From contig JASJOG010000042.1 of assembly GCA_030142905.1 (NCBI GenBank), forward strand, positions 1,366,501 through 1,430,500: a stretch of DNA of 64,000 nt, read 5' to 3'. Shown here in pieces: positions 1 to 12,400 of the stretch; the first letter of the stretch is position 1; each line of letters begins with the position of its first letter. The notes under the pieces were generated by a model that searched no databases, was not told the origin of the DNA, and saw nothing but the letters and a program-made list of their open reading frames with translations. The DNA comes from Heliopora coerulea. Its lineage: Eukaryota > Cnidaria > Anthozoa > Scleralcyonacea > Helioporidae. The translations under genes and the position numbers were made by a program.

Positions 1-229
1 GGGATTTTTATCTTGGAGACTGGAGCTTATCCTAATTGCAAACTCAATATTTTGATGGTTACGAGGGTTCTGAATTACGAATCGTCTAATTTTAAAGTAA
101 AAGATTTTATGAGTACATTTTTTGCGGTTATTGTTAAAAACAAACGATTGGAGTGTCCGGAGATGGAGTGTAACTCTGATGTACAGTAAAGCAAGAACTG
201 AAATAGCGATGTAAACAAGCTGAAATTTG
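1..229. other. 5' flank of the R3HCC1L-like gene
   Basis: This sequence lies upstream of the first start codon of the plus-strand gene. It presumably holds the 5' UTR and part of the promoter, but I see no TATA box or other motif I could defend. A TTG directly precedes the ATG at 230, so the first real start in this frame is the ATG. Confidence 0.4.
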
Positions 230-489
230 ATGTTGGAGGGTTCATTCATTAGCAACCAGAGGTGTACGTTGGAAGAAGAACACTTCGTAGAACTACTTCA
301 AGAGGACTTGACTGGCTTTTTAAGAAGAACAAAATTCAATCGGGTACTAGTTTTCCCTCCATTATCGTCGCGACTTCGCTTTCTGATACATAGAGTTGTA
401 GAGAGTTACCAAGCTCTTGCAAGCTGTTCCATTGGGAAAGAACCAAGTAGACGAACCGTTGTTTATTTTGTAAAGGCGTCGAAAAACAG
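230..489 (+). CDS. R3HCC1L: R3HCC1L-like exon 1 (R3H domain)
   Basis: Exon 1 runs from the ATG at 230 to the donor CAG|GTAAGC at 490. It encodes about 86 residues and ends in phase 2. It carries the whole R3H domain, including VLVFPPLSSRLRFLIH. The 'FPPLSSRLR' string is characteristic of R3HCC1 proteins. Codon 87 is completed by the first base of the exon at 4398. Confidence 0.93.
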
Positions 490-3400
490 GTAAGCTATTG
501 AACTACCTCTGTAGCAATTTAAAAGAAAGGAAGTGTTGGTCAGGGACACTCACAGTCGCTCAACAGAGTTTTGATACTGTTAAATGTGGTAGCTTGGTAT
601 ATATATGATTTTATGCGCATGCTATCAAGCTATTCTACTCAGAAAAACCTTCTGAGTCCCCGACGGGAACCAAACCCGTGACCATCTGATTGCCAGTGAG
701 ATGCTCAAACCATTGGGCTACATGGACTCAGTAGTAGTCAGTACGTAAATGTAACCTTCACTCACCATCTGAGTTCATGTAGCTTAATGGTTAGAGCATC
801 TCACTGGTGATCAGAAGGTTATGGGTTTAATTCCCGTCAGGGACTCAGAAAGTTTTTTTGAGTAGAACAGCTTGAGAGTGTGTGCATAAGATCATATATC
901 TACCAAGCTACCACATTTAAAAACATCATTGATTAACAATACAAATGGGTGACATATCAAGCCTTGCAGACTGGCAGTACATATGTTACCATCATTATGA
1001 ACCAGTACATAAATGTAACCTTTGCTCACCATCTGAGTCAATGTAGCTCAATGGTTAGAGCATCTCACCGACGATCAGAAGGTTACAGGTTCAATTCCCA
1101 TCAGGGACTCAGAAAGTTCTTCTAAATAAAATAGCTTGAGAGCATATGCATAAAATCAGATTTTTGATACTGAAAGATTCAAGATGGTACTGACACACCA
1201 GTCATGGTCTAATTGGCATAAAAAAGCTATTTTAATAAACCTTTTGATTCCTCTTACACCTTTTGAACTTCATTCCAGCTACCATCAGGTGAAAGATGAC
1301 CATGAGTTGAAAGGTTAAGAAACTTGAGAATATACATACAATAGCTAAGGCTGATAGGACTCAGGTATAAGCTGATTGTAACTTCAAAAAGTTGTGAACA
1401 TGGGGCATTTTTCATCATTCATTATTCATTATTTTCTTCAGTTAAGTATAGAGATACTCCAACAAGGTCTAGAATGTATGGTTATGGAGGAAAGCTCATA
1501 TTTAATCTTGTAACACTGTGATTATACTGCAATTATGTTAGTATAATTATAAGAGCAAACATGAACACCCCATCACATGCCATTTTTAGTGTATTTAATT
1601 GCATGAAAGAGAAATGTTAACATTTTTCAAGGCGAAAACATCTTGGATATTGCATGAAATGACTACTAATGAAAAAACTGAAAATAGTGAAAAATTTCAT
1701 TCAATGGCACAAAGACAAGCAGATGGATTACAGTGAGCAGAAACCTTAGTTCCATTACAACCTAAGAGTTTAGATAGCAGTAGGGGTCACCTCAGGCAAG
1801 TGTCACCCATGCATAGGTCTTACTAGAACTAAACTGAAGCAATTGTCAGTAAAGTTTCAAGGACCAGTCTTCCTTAAATCCCATGAAAATGAAGTTCTAA
1901 ACAGTATTTAACTTTTCCCTCATTCTAGAAAACTAAAAGTTTAGCTGTTTCCCTATTGTATTTAGCTCTCTTCTTTTTCTGAAAAACTATAAAAATAGCT
2001 GTTTCCATACAAGTTAACTTACAAATTTGGTCTTTAGGAGAAGGCTTGATAGCTTCAGTAAGTCTTATGGTTTCTCATCAAGCTTCTTCACCACTAATTG
2101 TTGATCATATTATTAGAATTGTTATTTAATATACAAAAAACCTCTCAAATTAAATCCAAACTTCTCAGGTGGCTGAGCCTCAGATGAGTTTAAACTCTAG
2201 TTATGCATCTGGGCTGCAGGTTTGATCTAAAATCATGGTAGCTTTAACCCTTTAGCATCTGCCCACTGGTGAATAAGATTGTTGATATGGTGATTTTGAA
2301 CCTTTAGCTGCTACCTATTGGTAAATAAAATAGACTAAGTTGACATGGTGACTTGATTTACACTTTAGCTGCCAACAACTGGTGAATAAAATTGTCCTGT
2401 GTTAATCAACAGAAGTTATTGTTGGCAGTAAGAGGGTTCAATACATTGTCTAACTCTTTCCTGTCAAAATTGACTTTCTTGTTTTGCTCCATGTTGTGCC
2501 AGACAATTCTACTCATCAAGGGGTAGCATGTAGGTGGGACAGAATTAATATATCATATCTTCTGGGTGATTAACCGCACAGTGTATTACCCACACTAGTC
2601 AAATCTATGGTCCAAAAAAAATTATGTTGACAGATTACCTGCACCTCAACCACACTCTTGCAATGTCATTGTGGCTTTGAAACAATGCAATGAAATCAAA
2701 GGAGTAGCTGTGGTGACAGCATTTTTCACCAGGCATGACAAAAAGTGAGGGATTAATCAAAACAAAGTGAATTGAAGACAACTCTTAATTTTAATGAACC
2801 AATCAAAATCAACATGCAAAGTGATAGTATATTTTAAGCCACAAGAAATTTGAGAGAAATTCCATGTGAATTCTCTCATGATATAGCAACACTCTGCATG
2901 GTACACTATACCAGGTCAAAATCTCAATGGCTTTAAAGTTTACACTGTTATTCAAACTGGTTGTTTTCTATCTTTGAAATGTACTGTCAGTTTAAAGCTT
3001 GCTATTTGCTGGCAACAGAGGAACTGAAGGCGTGGTCAGATAAAAAAGCGGAAATTAGCTAGGCTCAAAGCCTTGACAGCCTGACTTGCCAATTTTCATG
3101 TAAATCTGAAATTCTGTGAAGCCAACTGATAATTACTTCAAAGAAACTTACAATTTTCTAAATTTCTTTATTGTTTGGTGGAAGACTTGCATGAGCATTT
3201 GGAATCATTAACCCAACACTATTACTGTCCAATAGTTGTGATGATTTGATGATAAGATTTTTGCCAAATGTAGATGTTAAAATAAAAATTTGTCATCACA
3301 TCACCCACACTGCCTTATTACCTGCAGCAGCTTCAAAAACAAAAAAATCAACAGATAACCTGCAGGTAATCACCCAGAAAATATGCTAATTGATAATCCA

Positions 3401-6400
3401 CATACAGTGTAGATAGAAATTGAACTTTTTGCAAGCTTTCTTTGCATACTGTTCATGCAAAAATTCATGTAAATTGTTTGCATTTTAGCACAAGATCAAA
3501 TATTGACTGAAATAACTCCCTTTATGACAAAAATACCATAATTACTCCCTAAGATCATGTCAGTAGTTGCTGTCTTAACACATGTGTAGGATATTAACAT
3601 GTGTGAGTGTTTTTCCTGTTCAGTCATTCTACAAAAGTAAATACATGTAATGATTAAGGGAGTGTTATGTTGTGAAGGCTAACTGTTGTGTTTAGAACAG
3701 CACACTTGCAGCTAGAGTTTAATCAGTGAAATCATTGTCTTTCTGCTTCATGAATATATAGGTGGGCCATGAATGATTGACTTAACATCAGAAATGGTCC
3801 ATATTTTAGGAAAATTGTAAGTTATTTTGTAGTTAGAGGAAGTGGTATGCAATTGTTACAGTACTATACTATATGTATTCTATATCTATTCATCAGAAAA
3901 ATTGTTCTTAAGTTTATTACGGTAGTTGGAAATGAAATAAATTGTCCTAAATTATGGTGTTGAAATCACTAAATTATGGTTGTTTTATGACATGATACTC
4001 ATATTCTTGAAACTGTGTTAAGTCTTCCAAGATGGGGCTAACCCTTGGTATTTTATGTGCTTGAAGCAGACAATTTTTCAGTGGGACAGCTTACATGTAC
4101 CATCAGGAAAGGTTAATTATGCTTAGCAACAAAAATTGGCAACTGACCAAGGCCATGAAATGATAATCAACTTTTTTATCTTAATGTTGAGCCAGGTCAA
4201 CAGTGATGTTGAGTAAGGGACTCTCACATGTAGACTTGTCAGTGATTCATGTTGCATTGTGGAACTTTTATGCAACAACATAAAGTACTTTAGGGCTGCA
4301 GATGTACAGTATATTAACCTTTAAACAAGTGTTCAAACAGATTGCTTTTGGGGGAAATTTTTCCATCATAATCATATAGTATTTTTATTTTCATTAGAAA
4401 TGCTCAGTTCATGACTACCCCTCGGGAAGCATCCCACTTGATGGGGAAAGGAAGAGGACGAGGGAGAGGAAGGAGACTGACAAGAGAAGGAAGAAGCATC
4501 CAATTAGGTCACAATTCACCCATTCAAGCAGAAACTTCAAAGGATTGCTGTAACTCAAGGGATAGTCCAACTGCTGGTCGAAGACCAGCTCAAACACTAT
4601 ACCAGCCAGGAGCTTTCCGAAAACTGAAGAAGAATGAAGACAACTGTCCTGAGAAAGATTCAACTGGTGCACAACTGTCGTGCAACTTAAAGATCAGTAA
4701 CAAAGGAAGGGGAAAGATTAGAAAACCCTTGCAAAAATTATCAGTGAAAACAGTTCAGCTAAGTACTGAAAAAGCCTTATCAAGTAATAGAGATGATTTG
4801 TTGAGTCACGTTAACGTGGGTAACAAAAAGGAGGATTGTTCTTCATATTCTGACATTAAAACGGACAATATGGTTGGGAGCAGTGAAGGTACTGGTAACC
4901 AGGTGTTGCCAGAAAGCCCTAAGGCAGCTGATATAGTTGCAATGAAGGCAGATAGAGGCCACATTTCTCCTGTTGAGGTGGCAGATTCAGCAGGAACAAA
5001 TCAGCAATCAGTAACTGCCGCGATAAAAAGTGACTTGGTCAGTCCTGAAACGGAGACCTGTGGTTTAACTACCAATATTGGTACTCAAATAGACAACAAT
5101 GTTCCTGTTGATCTCGCTTGTGCTAGAGTAGACACGAATATCGGTTCAATTGACTCCGTCGATACTAGGGAAAAGAGCTGTGGTTTCGTTTGCTTTCAGG
5201 AGGACAACTGTGTTTTCGCTGATCCTGTCAGCACTGAAGTGGAAGATAATAATTCCATTGGTCTTACTGCTGTGGTTGATAATAGCGGCCGTAGTGACCA
5301 TACTGCCGTTAAGATGGGCGGTGTCGATTTTACCGATCCAGTAAATGTGCAGAGAGGTGATGGCAGCACAAGTCATTTTGTTGTCACCCAGGTGGATAAC
5401 TGTGGTTCCAAGGATGATGTTGATGTACGACTAAATGATAGATGTTCCTTAGGTTCTGTGAGCCCTGAGGGTGATAACAGCCGTACCACTGACTCTTCTA
5501 GGACTGTGGTTGATACTGCCGGCTTTACCAATCCTGTTAATATGATGGATAAAAGTAGCCCCAGCGTTCCCGTCATCCCTCAGGTAAAAAACAATGATTT
5601 CATTTATCCTTTTGATATCTCGGTACACAGCAGTAATTCTCGTGATTCTGTTAACGTAGAACTGGATATCGGACGTTCCATTGGTTCTGCTGACCCTGGA
5701 GTGGGTAACAGTGGTTCCATTTCTAATGGTGACGCTAAGGTAGATTGTGACGTGCACGTGGATGAATGTGATTCTCAGTCCTTTTCCTCTGAGGTGGATA
5801 ACTGTAATTCCAATGAACCTTTCCTTATTTCGATACACAACAGTGGTTCTAGAGATTCTGTTGATGTGCAGCTAGATAATGGAGGTTCCACTGGTTTCGT
5901 TGGCCCTGAGAATGATGGCAGCTGCTCCATTGGTCACGTTCACGTTCAGACTAATAACAACAATCATATTGATTCTTGTAACACCCAGATCGAGAACAGC
6001 AGTCCTACCGATCCTGTTACTGCAGTGGCAAACGACAGTGATTCCACTGATCGCATTAGTATTCAGGTAGATTACAACAGGCCTCTCGATTGTGCTGATA
6101 CTCACATGAGGGAGATCGTGGATAAGAACAGCGATGAAGAAGCACCTCTTCACGACTGCGTAGAAACCGCGGAAGAAAAAAGATTGTCTTTAGAAGACAA
6201 AGATAGCAAAGAGATGGCAAAAGAACCTTCATTGAAGAATGACCAAGATTACAACCTGACAAGGTCTTTGGAAGAATTAGATAAAAGAGAATCAGTTGAA
6301 AACAATTTAAATGATGACGACAGAACTAACCGCAGCCTTTTAACCTCCAGAAAAGATGATCCAAAGGTAGAGTTTAAGGGAACAGCTCCTCCTGACGAGG

Positions 6401-9400
6401 CTACGGATGTGATCTCTTCGTTTAAAGAAAAACTGAAAACAGAATGTGACGACGACTCTGCAGGTAAACTTGAGGAAGAGGCCGCTGCCGGTAGTGATAC
6501 TGAAATAAATGCTAAGACAAAACCTAAGAGCAAACGACAATGCAAGAAAGAGGAAAAAGCTAAGAAAAAGGAAGCGAAGCTTAAGAAAAAGTTTAGAGCA
6601 GTCCCAAAATCTGACACGGCCTCAGCGAAAGAGGATCCTAAAGGCAAACGTCAAGCGAAAGACATTGTCCATGGTGAAACTGATAAGAAGTGTGAAGAAA
6701 AGGAGGAGACGAAGGTGGAAGAGGAAGATGAGGACTGGGAAACCCAGTGGGATGAGAGTGGAGAATGCTTAAATTCTGAAGCGCTGGCTGAGGTGAGAAT
6801 TGACCAGTTGAAGTTCTACTTAATCATCCGATATTTTAGAGTGCTCAGGACCCATTGCATAAAACTTAGCGTCTTTTTTTGGTTCCCTTAAGTTTCAATC
6901 TTATTAGACTTTTCACCCAACATCCTTTTATTAATGAACCTTTGATTTGTACTATGGAATTTGTAATGATGTATCAAACACTAGGAAGAGTGTTTGACGT
7001 GATAGTTCAACTGCAAGTTTGAGTGTTACATCAGCGGTTTCAAACACGAGAAAATAATGAAAATTCTTTTCAGGTGTTTGGAGTATTCCCAGTGTATGGC
7101 AAGTTTGTATTGTTGATTTGAATATTAAAATGAAGACGTGTGAGCCAGATCACATGTATTTACATACAGGTTTTCTTTGGGTATCGAGGTACATGCATGT
7201 GATGTGGTATGTGTTAATTGATTGGCAGCTGTAGTTCATAAATCATTGAATTTGAGAACCTGAGATCGAACACTGAGAAGTGCGTTTGAAAAACCGAAGT
7301 TAAGCTTATTTTTAAATACTCTTCGAGGAGTTTTATCAAGGGTTCACGCACTGTCACCAGTGTTTGAGTACAGTATCTTCTCAAACGTACTGATACAATG
7401 AAACGCAAGGTAAAAATGGCTTAATTGATACAACTGATTGATTGTGGTATCTGTTCTTTTGGATAGCAACTACTTTTTTATCCTACTTCGTTTGGTTGAA
7501 TACAAATATTGTAGTAAAACAGTACATGTATCGAGCTTTTGGTCTCCACAATACCAAATCAGTTTTTACCCCGATGTTCTTCCGTAGTCATTTTGAGGGC
7601 CTTTTAAACTCCGTGGTACTTTACACTTTTTTGATAATTTTTAGCTGAGCGAGATTGCTGATATGCATGTGGCGGACATTGAGATTGAAAAACCCAAATT
7701 CGACTATTTGTCTTTTCGACCTAAAGACATTGTCTTGGATAGTGGAGGTACGTGTAAACCTGGTAGAGTATAGATCGTTTTACTAACGTTACCTATACGT
7801 GGTTATTTTGCGTAAATTTCAAAGCAATATTTAATATCCTTTGCATAGAAACTGAAAGGGCAGACAAAACTATACTGAAACGAATATTTTGGTGCGATAT
7901 TGGTAGAGGCTTAGAGCAAGAAATATACTCCGATGAATAACATATTGTACAGTCAATATGTGAGATGTCAGACAAGACGAAACAAATCTCAGTAATATTT
8001 CGACTTTATTTCAAAGTCATTGTCAAACCTGGCTCAAAATATTACCTTGATTTGTTTCGTTGTCTGATAGCTCAAATATTGAGTTTCCAAGATATTATTC
8101 ATCGGAGTATGTTTCTTGCTCTACTTCTTAAAGTTGTCGGGTGGTAATGGCTTTTGGTAGAGGCTTCGTGACCACACTGTCGAAAAATAGAAATACTGTA
8201 TCAAAACGTTACTTAATTATAACGGAGCCGCCATGTTGGCCTAACACTTTGGAACATCAACATGGTGACCAAAACATTCTTGACATGAGAAAAGCCAAGT
8301 TTTCTGTTGGAACAGCTAGCATTTCTGAGACTTAATCAACCGTAACATGTTCAGCAGTCATGAAAGTCAAAACTTCGTATTTCAGTAGGATTGATTGTAT
8401 CAACCTGAAATTTCCGACCAAGATATATAGCATCGATCTGCCAAACATTGAAAAACTACAGCTTGACAGACTGTATGGTTTAGATTTGAGATTTTCATGA
8501 TGTCGAGGTAAAAAAGATCCGTTGGTAACCGCTGCGTGGAGTAACTGTGAAAAAGCTTGATAAATTATACGCCATTTGAATACAATTTTAAGATATTTAT
8601 AGATAATTTGTTTCATGAAACGAAAGATTGATCCTTCTTTGTAGGGCATTAAAGGTCGATTTACCTCATTTAAATCTACATCCACCTCACTATGAATAAT
8701 GTAATACATTATGTAACAAAATATGCATTACACAGTGTTTGTGTCTAGTTTGTGGTTATTCCTATGGTGTACTTAATCTGACTAGAGTACATTTCTAGAA
8801 TGGTATTAAAGTTGTCCGAGTGAGAAAACTAGAAACTACAATCTTGGACAAAACATGTTGAGACAATTCACTCAGTTTAAACTTATCTTAAATTATAAAA
8901 TAAAACATATTCCGAAGAATAAAGTCATCTTGAGAACTCAAGATATGAGTCAATGCAAGATAAAACTATTGTTGAAACTGTAATATTTCGACTTTATTTC
9001 AAAGTCATCTTCAGACAGAATGATGATGTTCTGAAGATGACTTTGAAATAAAGTCGAAATATTACAGTTTCAACAATAGTTTTATCTTGCATTGACTCAT
9101 ATCTTGAGTTCTCAAGATGACTTTATTCTTCGGAATATGTTTTATTTTATACTTTTTGAAGTTGTCGGCTGGTCATGGTTTATCTTAAATTAGTTTACCG
9201 TTAACCTAAACCTCTTCCTCCTGCCCCTGTTCATTGTTGTTCTGCCTGGTCTACCATTTTGTAAGACTTCGGAAACAATAAACAAAATTGAACTGAGGAT
9301 GTAGGTTTATGAGCTCTAAAACTACTGTAGGATATTGTAACTTTTATTACCATTTCAGCCCTTGTCTTCAACAGCTTTTGTCCAAGATTGTAGTTATGTT

Positions 9401-12400
9401 ACCACGGAAGTGGTGTTTTTTGTATAATGTTAGTCTCATGAGGTATAGTCAAACACAAACTTTGAAGTGATTGTAATAAATTTCATATTCCACATCACAT
9501 GTTACATGATGTACATGTCAAATAAATCTAAATATCTCAAAAACGAAGCAGGGTCATTGTGAGTTGCCCGTCGCTGCAGGGTAATTCGTTCTAATTTCCT
9601 TATGACTTGCAAATCCTTCTTAGTCTGAATTAGAATAGCAAAGCGGCATTGCTTATTCCTCGTATTCAACGTTACCGGTAGAAATATACATAATTCTTAA
9701 TTTGTTTTACCAACAGAAAATTGCATTTCTGCGGCTACTGTCTTCGATGTTGTAAATAACGTTGAAGCGTTCTTTAATTTGATTGCTTTTATCTGTTTTT
9801 AGTTTACGACCATGTGGTAGAAATATACGACTTTTCCTCTGAACTGAAGACCCAGGACTTGATTCATGCACTGTCTGATTTCAAGTAAAGTAAACTTTTC
9901 ATTTTACGAAACCTCGTCACTTTTTTCTTTCGTGAGATGTATGATATGTTTTTGTGTTAAAGCTTTCGGTGGCAATCTCAGGCTTCAAGATCGCCAGCAT
10001 ACAGGGGGGAAGTAGGGCGTGAAAAGTGTGTTCATTTTTGACTGTTGTCCCAATATTTTTGGCCCGGATTATAGCTACACTTTTTCAAGTAATATCCGAG
10101 TTTTCATGCATATGGTCGGGGCCAGTTGTTATCCTAATTGGGTAGTATAGATGGGAACATCAATATTCAGCACCAATGTAAACAATAGACACATGGACGA
10201 TATGTGGAAGTTTATCAAGCTCAAACCCTCAGAAAAGCGATTTCGAAGCCCACAAACGGAGATCGAACCTGCAACCGCCCAATGACCACCGAGATGCTCT
10301 TATGCAGGAATCAATTTCAAGAGTGATCAACCCCCGGAGAACTGCGGAGTATTTGTTTTTCAAATCTTTTCCAGGGATCGAGAATTTTCCTGCTAAGCGG
10401 TGCACCAGGGTAGGACATTTTACTATAGGTTCATGGGCCCCAGGGGATTTGGACCTAGTCGTGGAAGCGCATAGCATTATGCAATTGAATGCTTTTACAT
10501 GAGGAATTCGCAAAGTACAGTATATTTAACAATTAGATCATAAGCTCGAGATTTCTATGAGATGATAGTTGACGAAGGCGAAGCCCGAGTCAAGTATCAC
10601 CTCATGGAAATCGAGAGCGAATAGTCTAATTGTTGTAGTAGAAACACACTTTGCAAAGAACATTTCAAAATGCTTTTTAATAATTTATTTATTTTCGTCT
10701 TCAGACAACATTTTAAAAAACACGCCGAAGAGATAGCTGTTCGTTACTCGCTATCTATCGACGAATAGATAGCGAATAGCGTAGCCAATCAGAGTGGAGC
10801 ATTTGCAATAGTATTCGACTAAGTTTCTACTAATTATAAATATGGATGAGTTGAATGTCTTCTCCTGGGATGGGGAATTTGTCACTTAGTCCCTGCCCAG
10901 GGATGGGGAAATTACCTATCGGTTTTTCCTCCGTAGCAGGGAATTAGCACCATATTTCAAAAAAATTGCAAATGCCCGGCTGCTTGTCCGGGGAGGTCAC
11001 TCTTGTAATTGACTTGTGCGTTACCATTGAACTATCGAGACTCAGATGGCGAGCTGTGGTGCAGGTTCCACTCATGGACTGCCTATGCAGTAGCCACGAT
11101 ACGCTGTGAATGTTATCGAATGAGATGAATGTTCCACGATGAGTATTTGCGTACAACATTAATGATTATCACTTAATAACACTATCATACCGTGGCTGCC
11201 GCATGGGTGGTATATATGTTGAACCTTCACCTTAACTCACCATCTGAGTCTTGGTAGCTCAATGGTTAGAACGTCTTGCCGGTCATCAGAAGGTTGCGGG
11301 TTCGATACCCGTCTGCGGCTCCGAAATTATTATTCTGAAGATGTGAAGTTGACGAACGTCGACATATCGTTCTTGATATCACTAAGCTCCCTCATGCACA
11401 TTGTACATAACCTTCACCTCAACACACTCGTAGTAGTTCAGAATATGCAGGTAAGCCTACAAGTAAAAGTTTGGCTTGCTAAAGGAAACTCAGAGTAGTC
11501 AAGTTATCCACCTCATTCGTAATCAAAATACAACTAAGATTTGTTGGTTTTTTTGCTCTCATACTGAAGGTCCCAAGGTTTTGAGATTCATTGGGTCGAT
11601 GATACTCACGCTTTGGCAGTGTTTTCGAATCACATGACAGGTGCGTACGTCAATTGTATCTAAACCGTTTGTAGTTCATTTAGAATGTTGTTCGACCGTC
11701 ATACAGCCTGATCTATTCTTGGTCCAAGACATTCCCCTTGACGAATGAAATCAGCTAGCGTTAGCCAGAGTAAAGTTAAAAACTCTGATGTGGACCGAAA
11801 AGGGTTAATTTAGGTATTCTCGATCGTTCCCGGTCCGAAACGTTTTCCGTTTCCATTCGTTGATTAGTTCACTCCTTCAACAAGCCGACATGCTTTTCAA
11901 CGAACAAATCCTACGCCGATCTTACAGACTCAGTGTTCCTTATCCTACCTAAGTAAGACAGAAAAAGTGACCACAATTTTATGTCGTCCTCTAGTTCAAC
12001 TTAACAAAAACACTACGTGGGATGAGGGTTGTTCATTTATATCAAGAAATATCGTTGTATTTTATTTTTTCTGCTCCATTGTAGCCCAGTCGGCTGTCGA
12101 GGAGTGCTCCAACCCTATGCTGAAACTTCGTTCACTTTACGACGGAACGCAGGAGTCCAAGCTCAAGGCTAAAAGAAGGGTTGGTGAGTGTTACATGTAA
12201 CGTACGCTAGCTCTGATTGGTTAATACTTTGGTTGGATCAGAGTTTATAAAATAACAGGCATTTTACGCACGCTGTGATTGGACGACCCATATTTTTTCT
12301 CAGAGTACAAAGACATGCTGACGCCATTATCATTTAGTATTAGAGTATGGAGACATGGATGATGTCACGAAAACTCGAAAAACCTTGGTTGTTTTATAAA

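Larger units (their letters stand above)
490..4397 (+). other. R3HCC1L intron 1
   Basis: This 3.9 kb intron lies between donor GTAAGC and acceptor TTTTCATTAG. It holds an inverted pair of tRNA-like SINEs plus a third direct copy (581-1165), a degenerate tandem repeat (2250-2395) and a possible TIR element (2556-3384). I see nothing recognisable in 1170-2240 or 3390-4390 beyond AT-rich sequence. Confidence 0.8.

Noticed and set aside
581..1120. Possible tRNA gene cluster
   Set aside because: A and B boxes are present, but acceptor stems do not pair well, the units carry SINE tails, and inverted copies share the same bodies. They are tRNA-derived SINEs.
5449..6153. Antisense open frames (up to 129 codons) over the giant R3HCC1L exon
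   Set aside because: They arise from the Asp/Val/Asn-rich codon pattern of the sense strand. They have no domains, no splice context and no upstream signals.
4411..6891. 826-codon frame as a complete single-exon gene
   Set aside because: Phase and family motifs show it is the internal exon 2. Sequence after 6792 is intron, and an R3H exon precedes it.
7442..7648. Short hydrophobic open frame
   Set aside because: It lies within intron 2 and runs into the acceptor of exon 3; the true exon uses a different frame.
9031..9067. Right-arm twin of the hammerhead-like motif as a second ribozyme
   Set aside because: Stem II and the core are kept, but the 5' strand of stem I (AUGUU) does not pair with ACAG, so it is at best a decayed copy.
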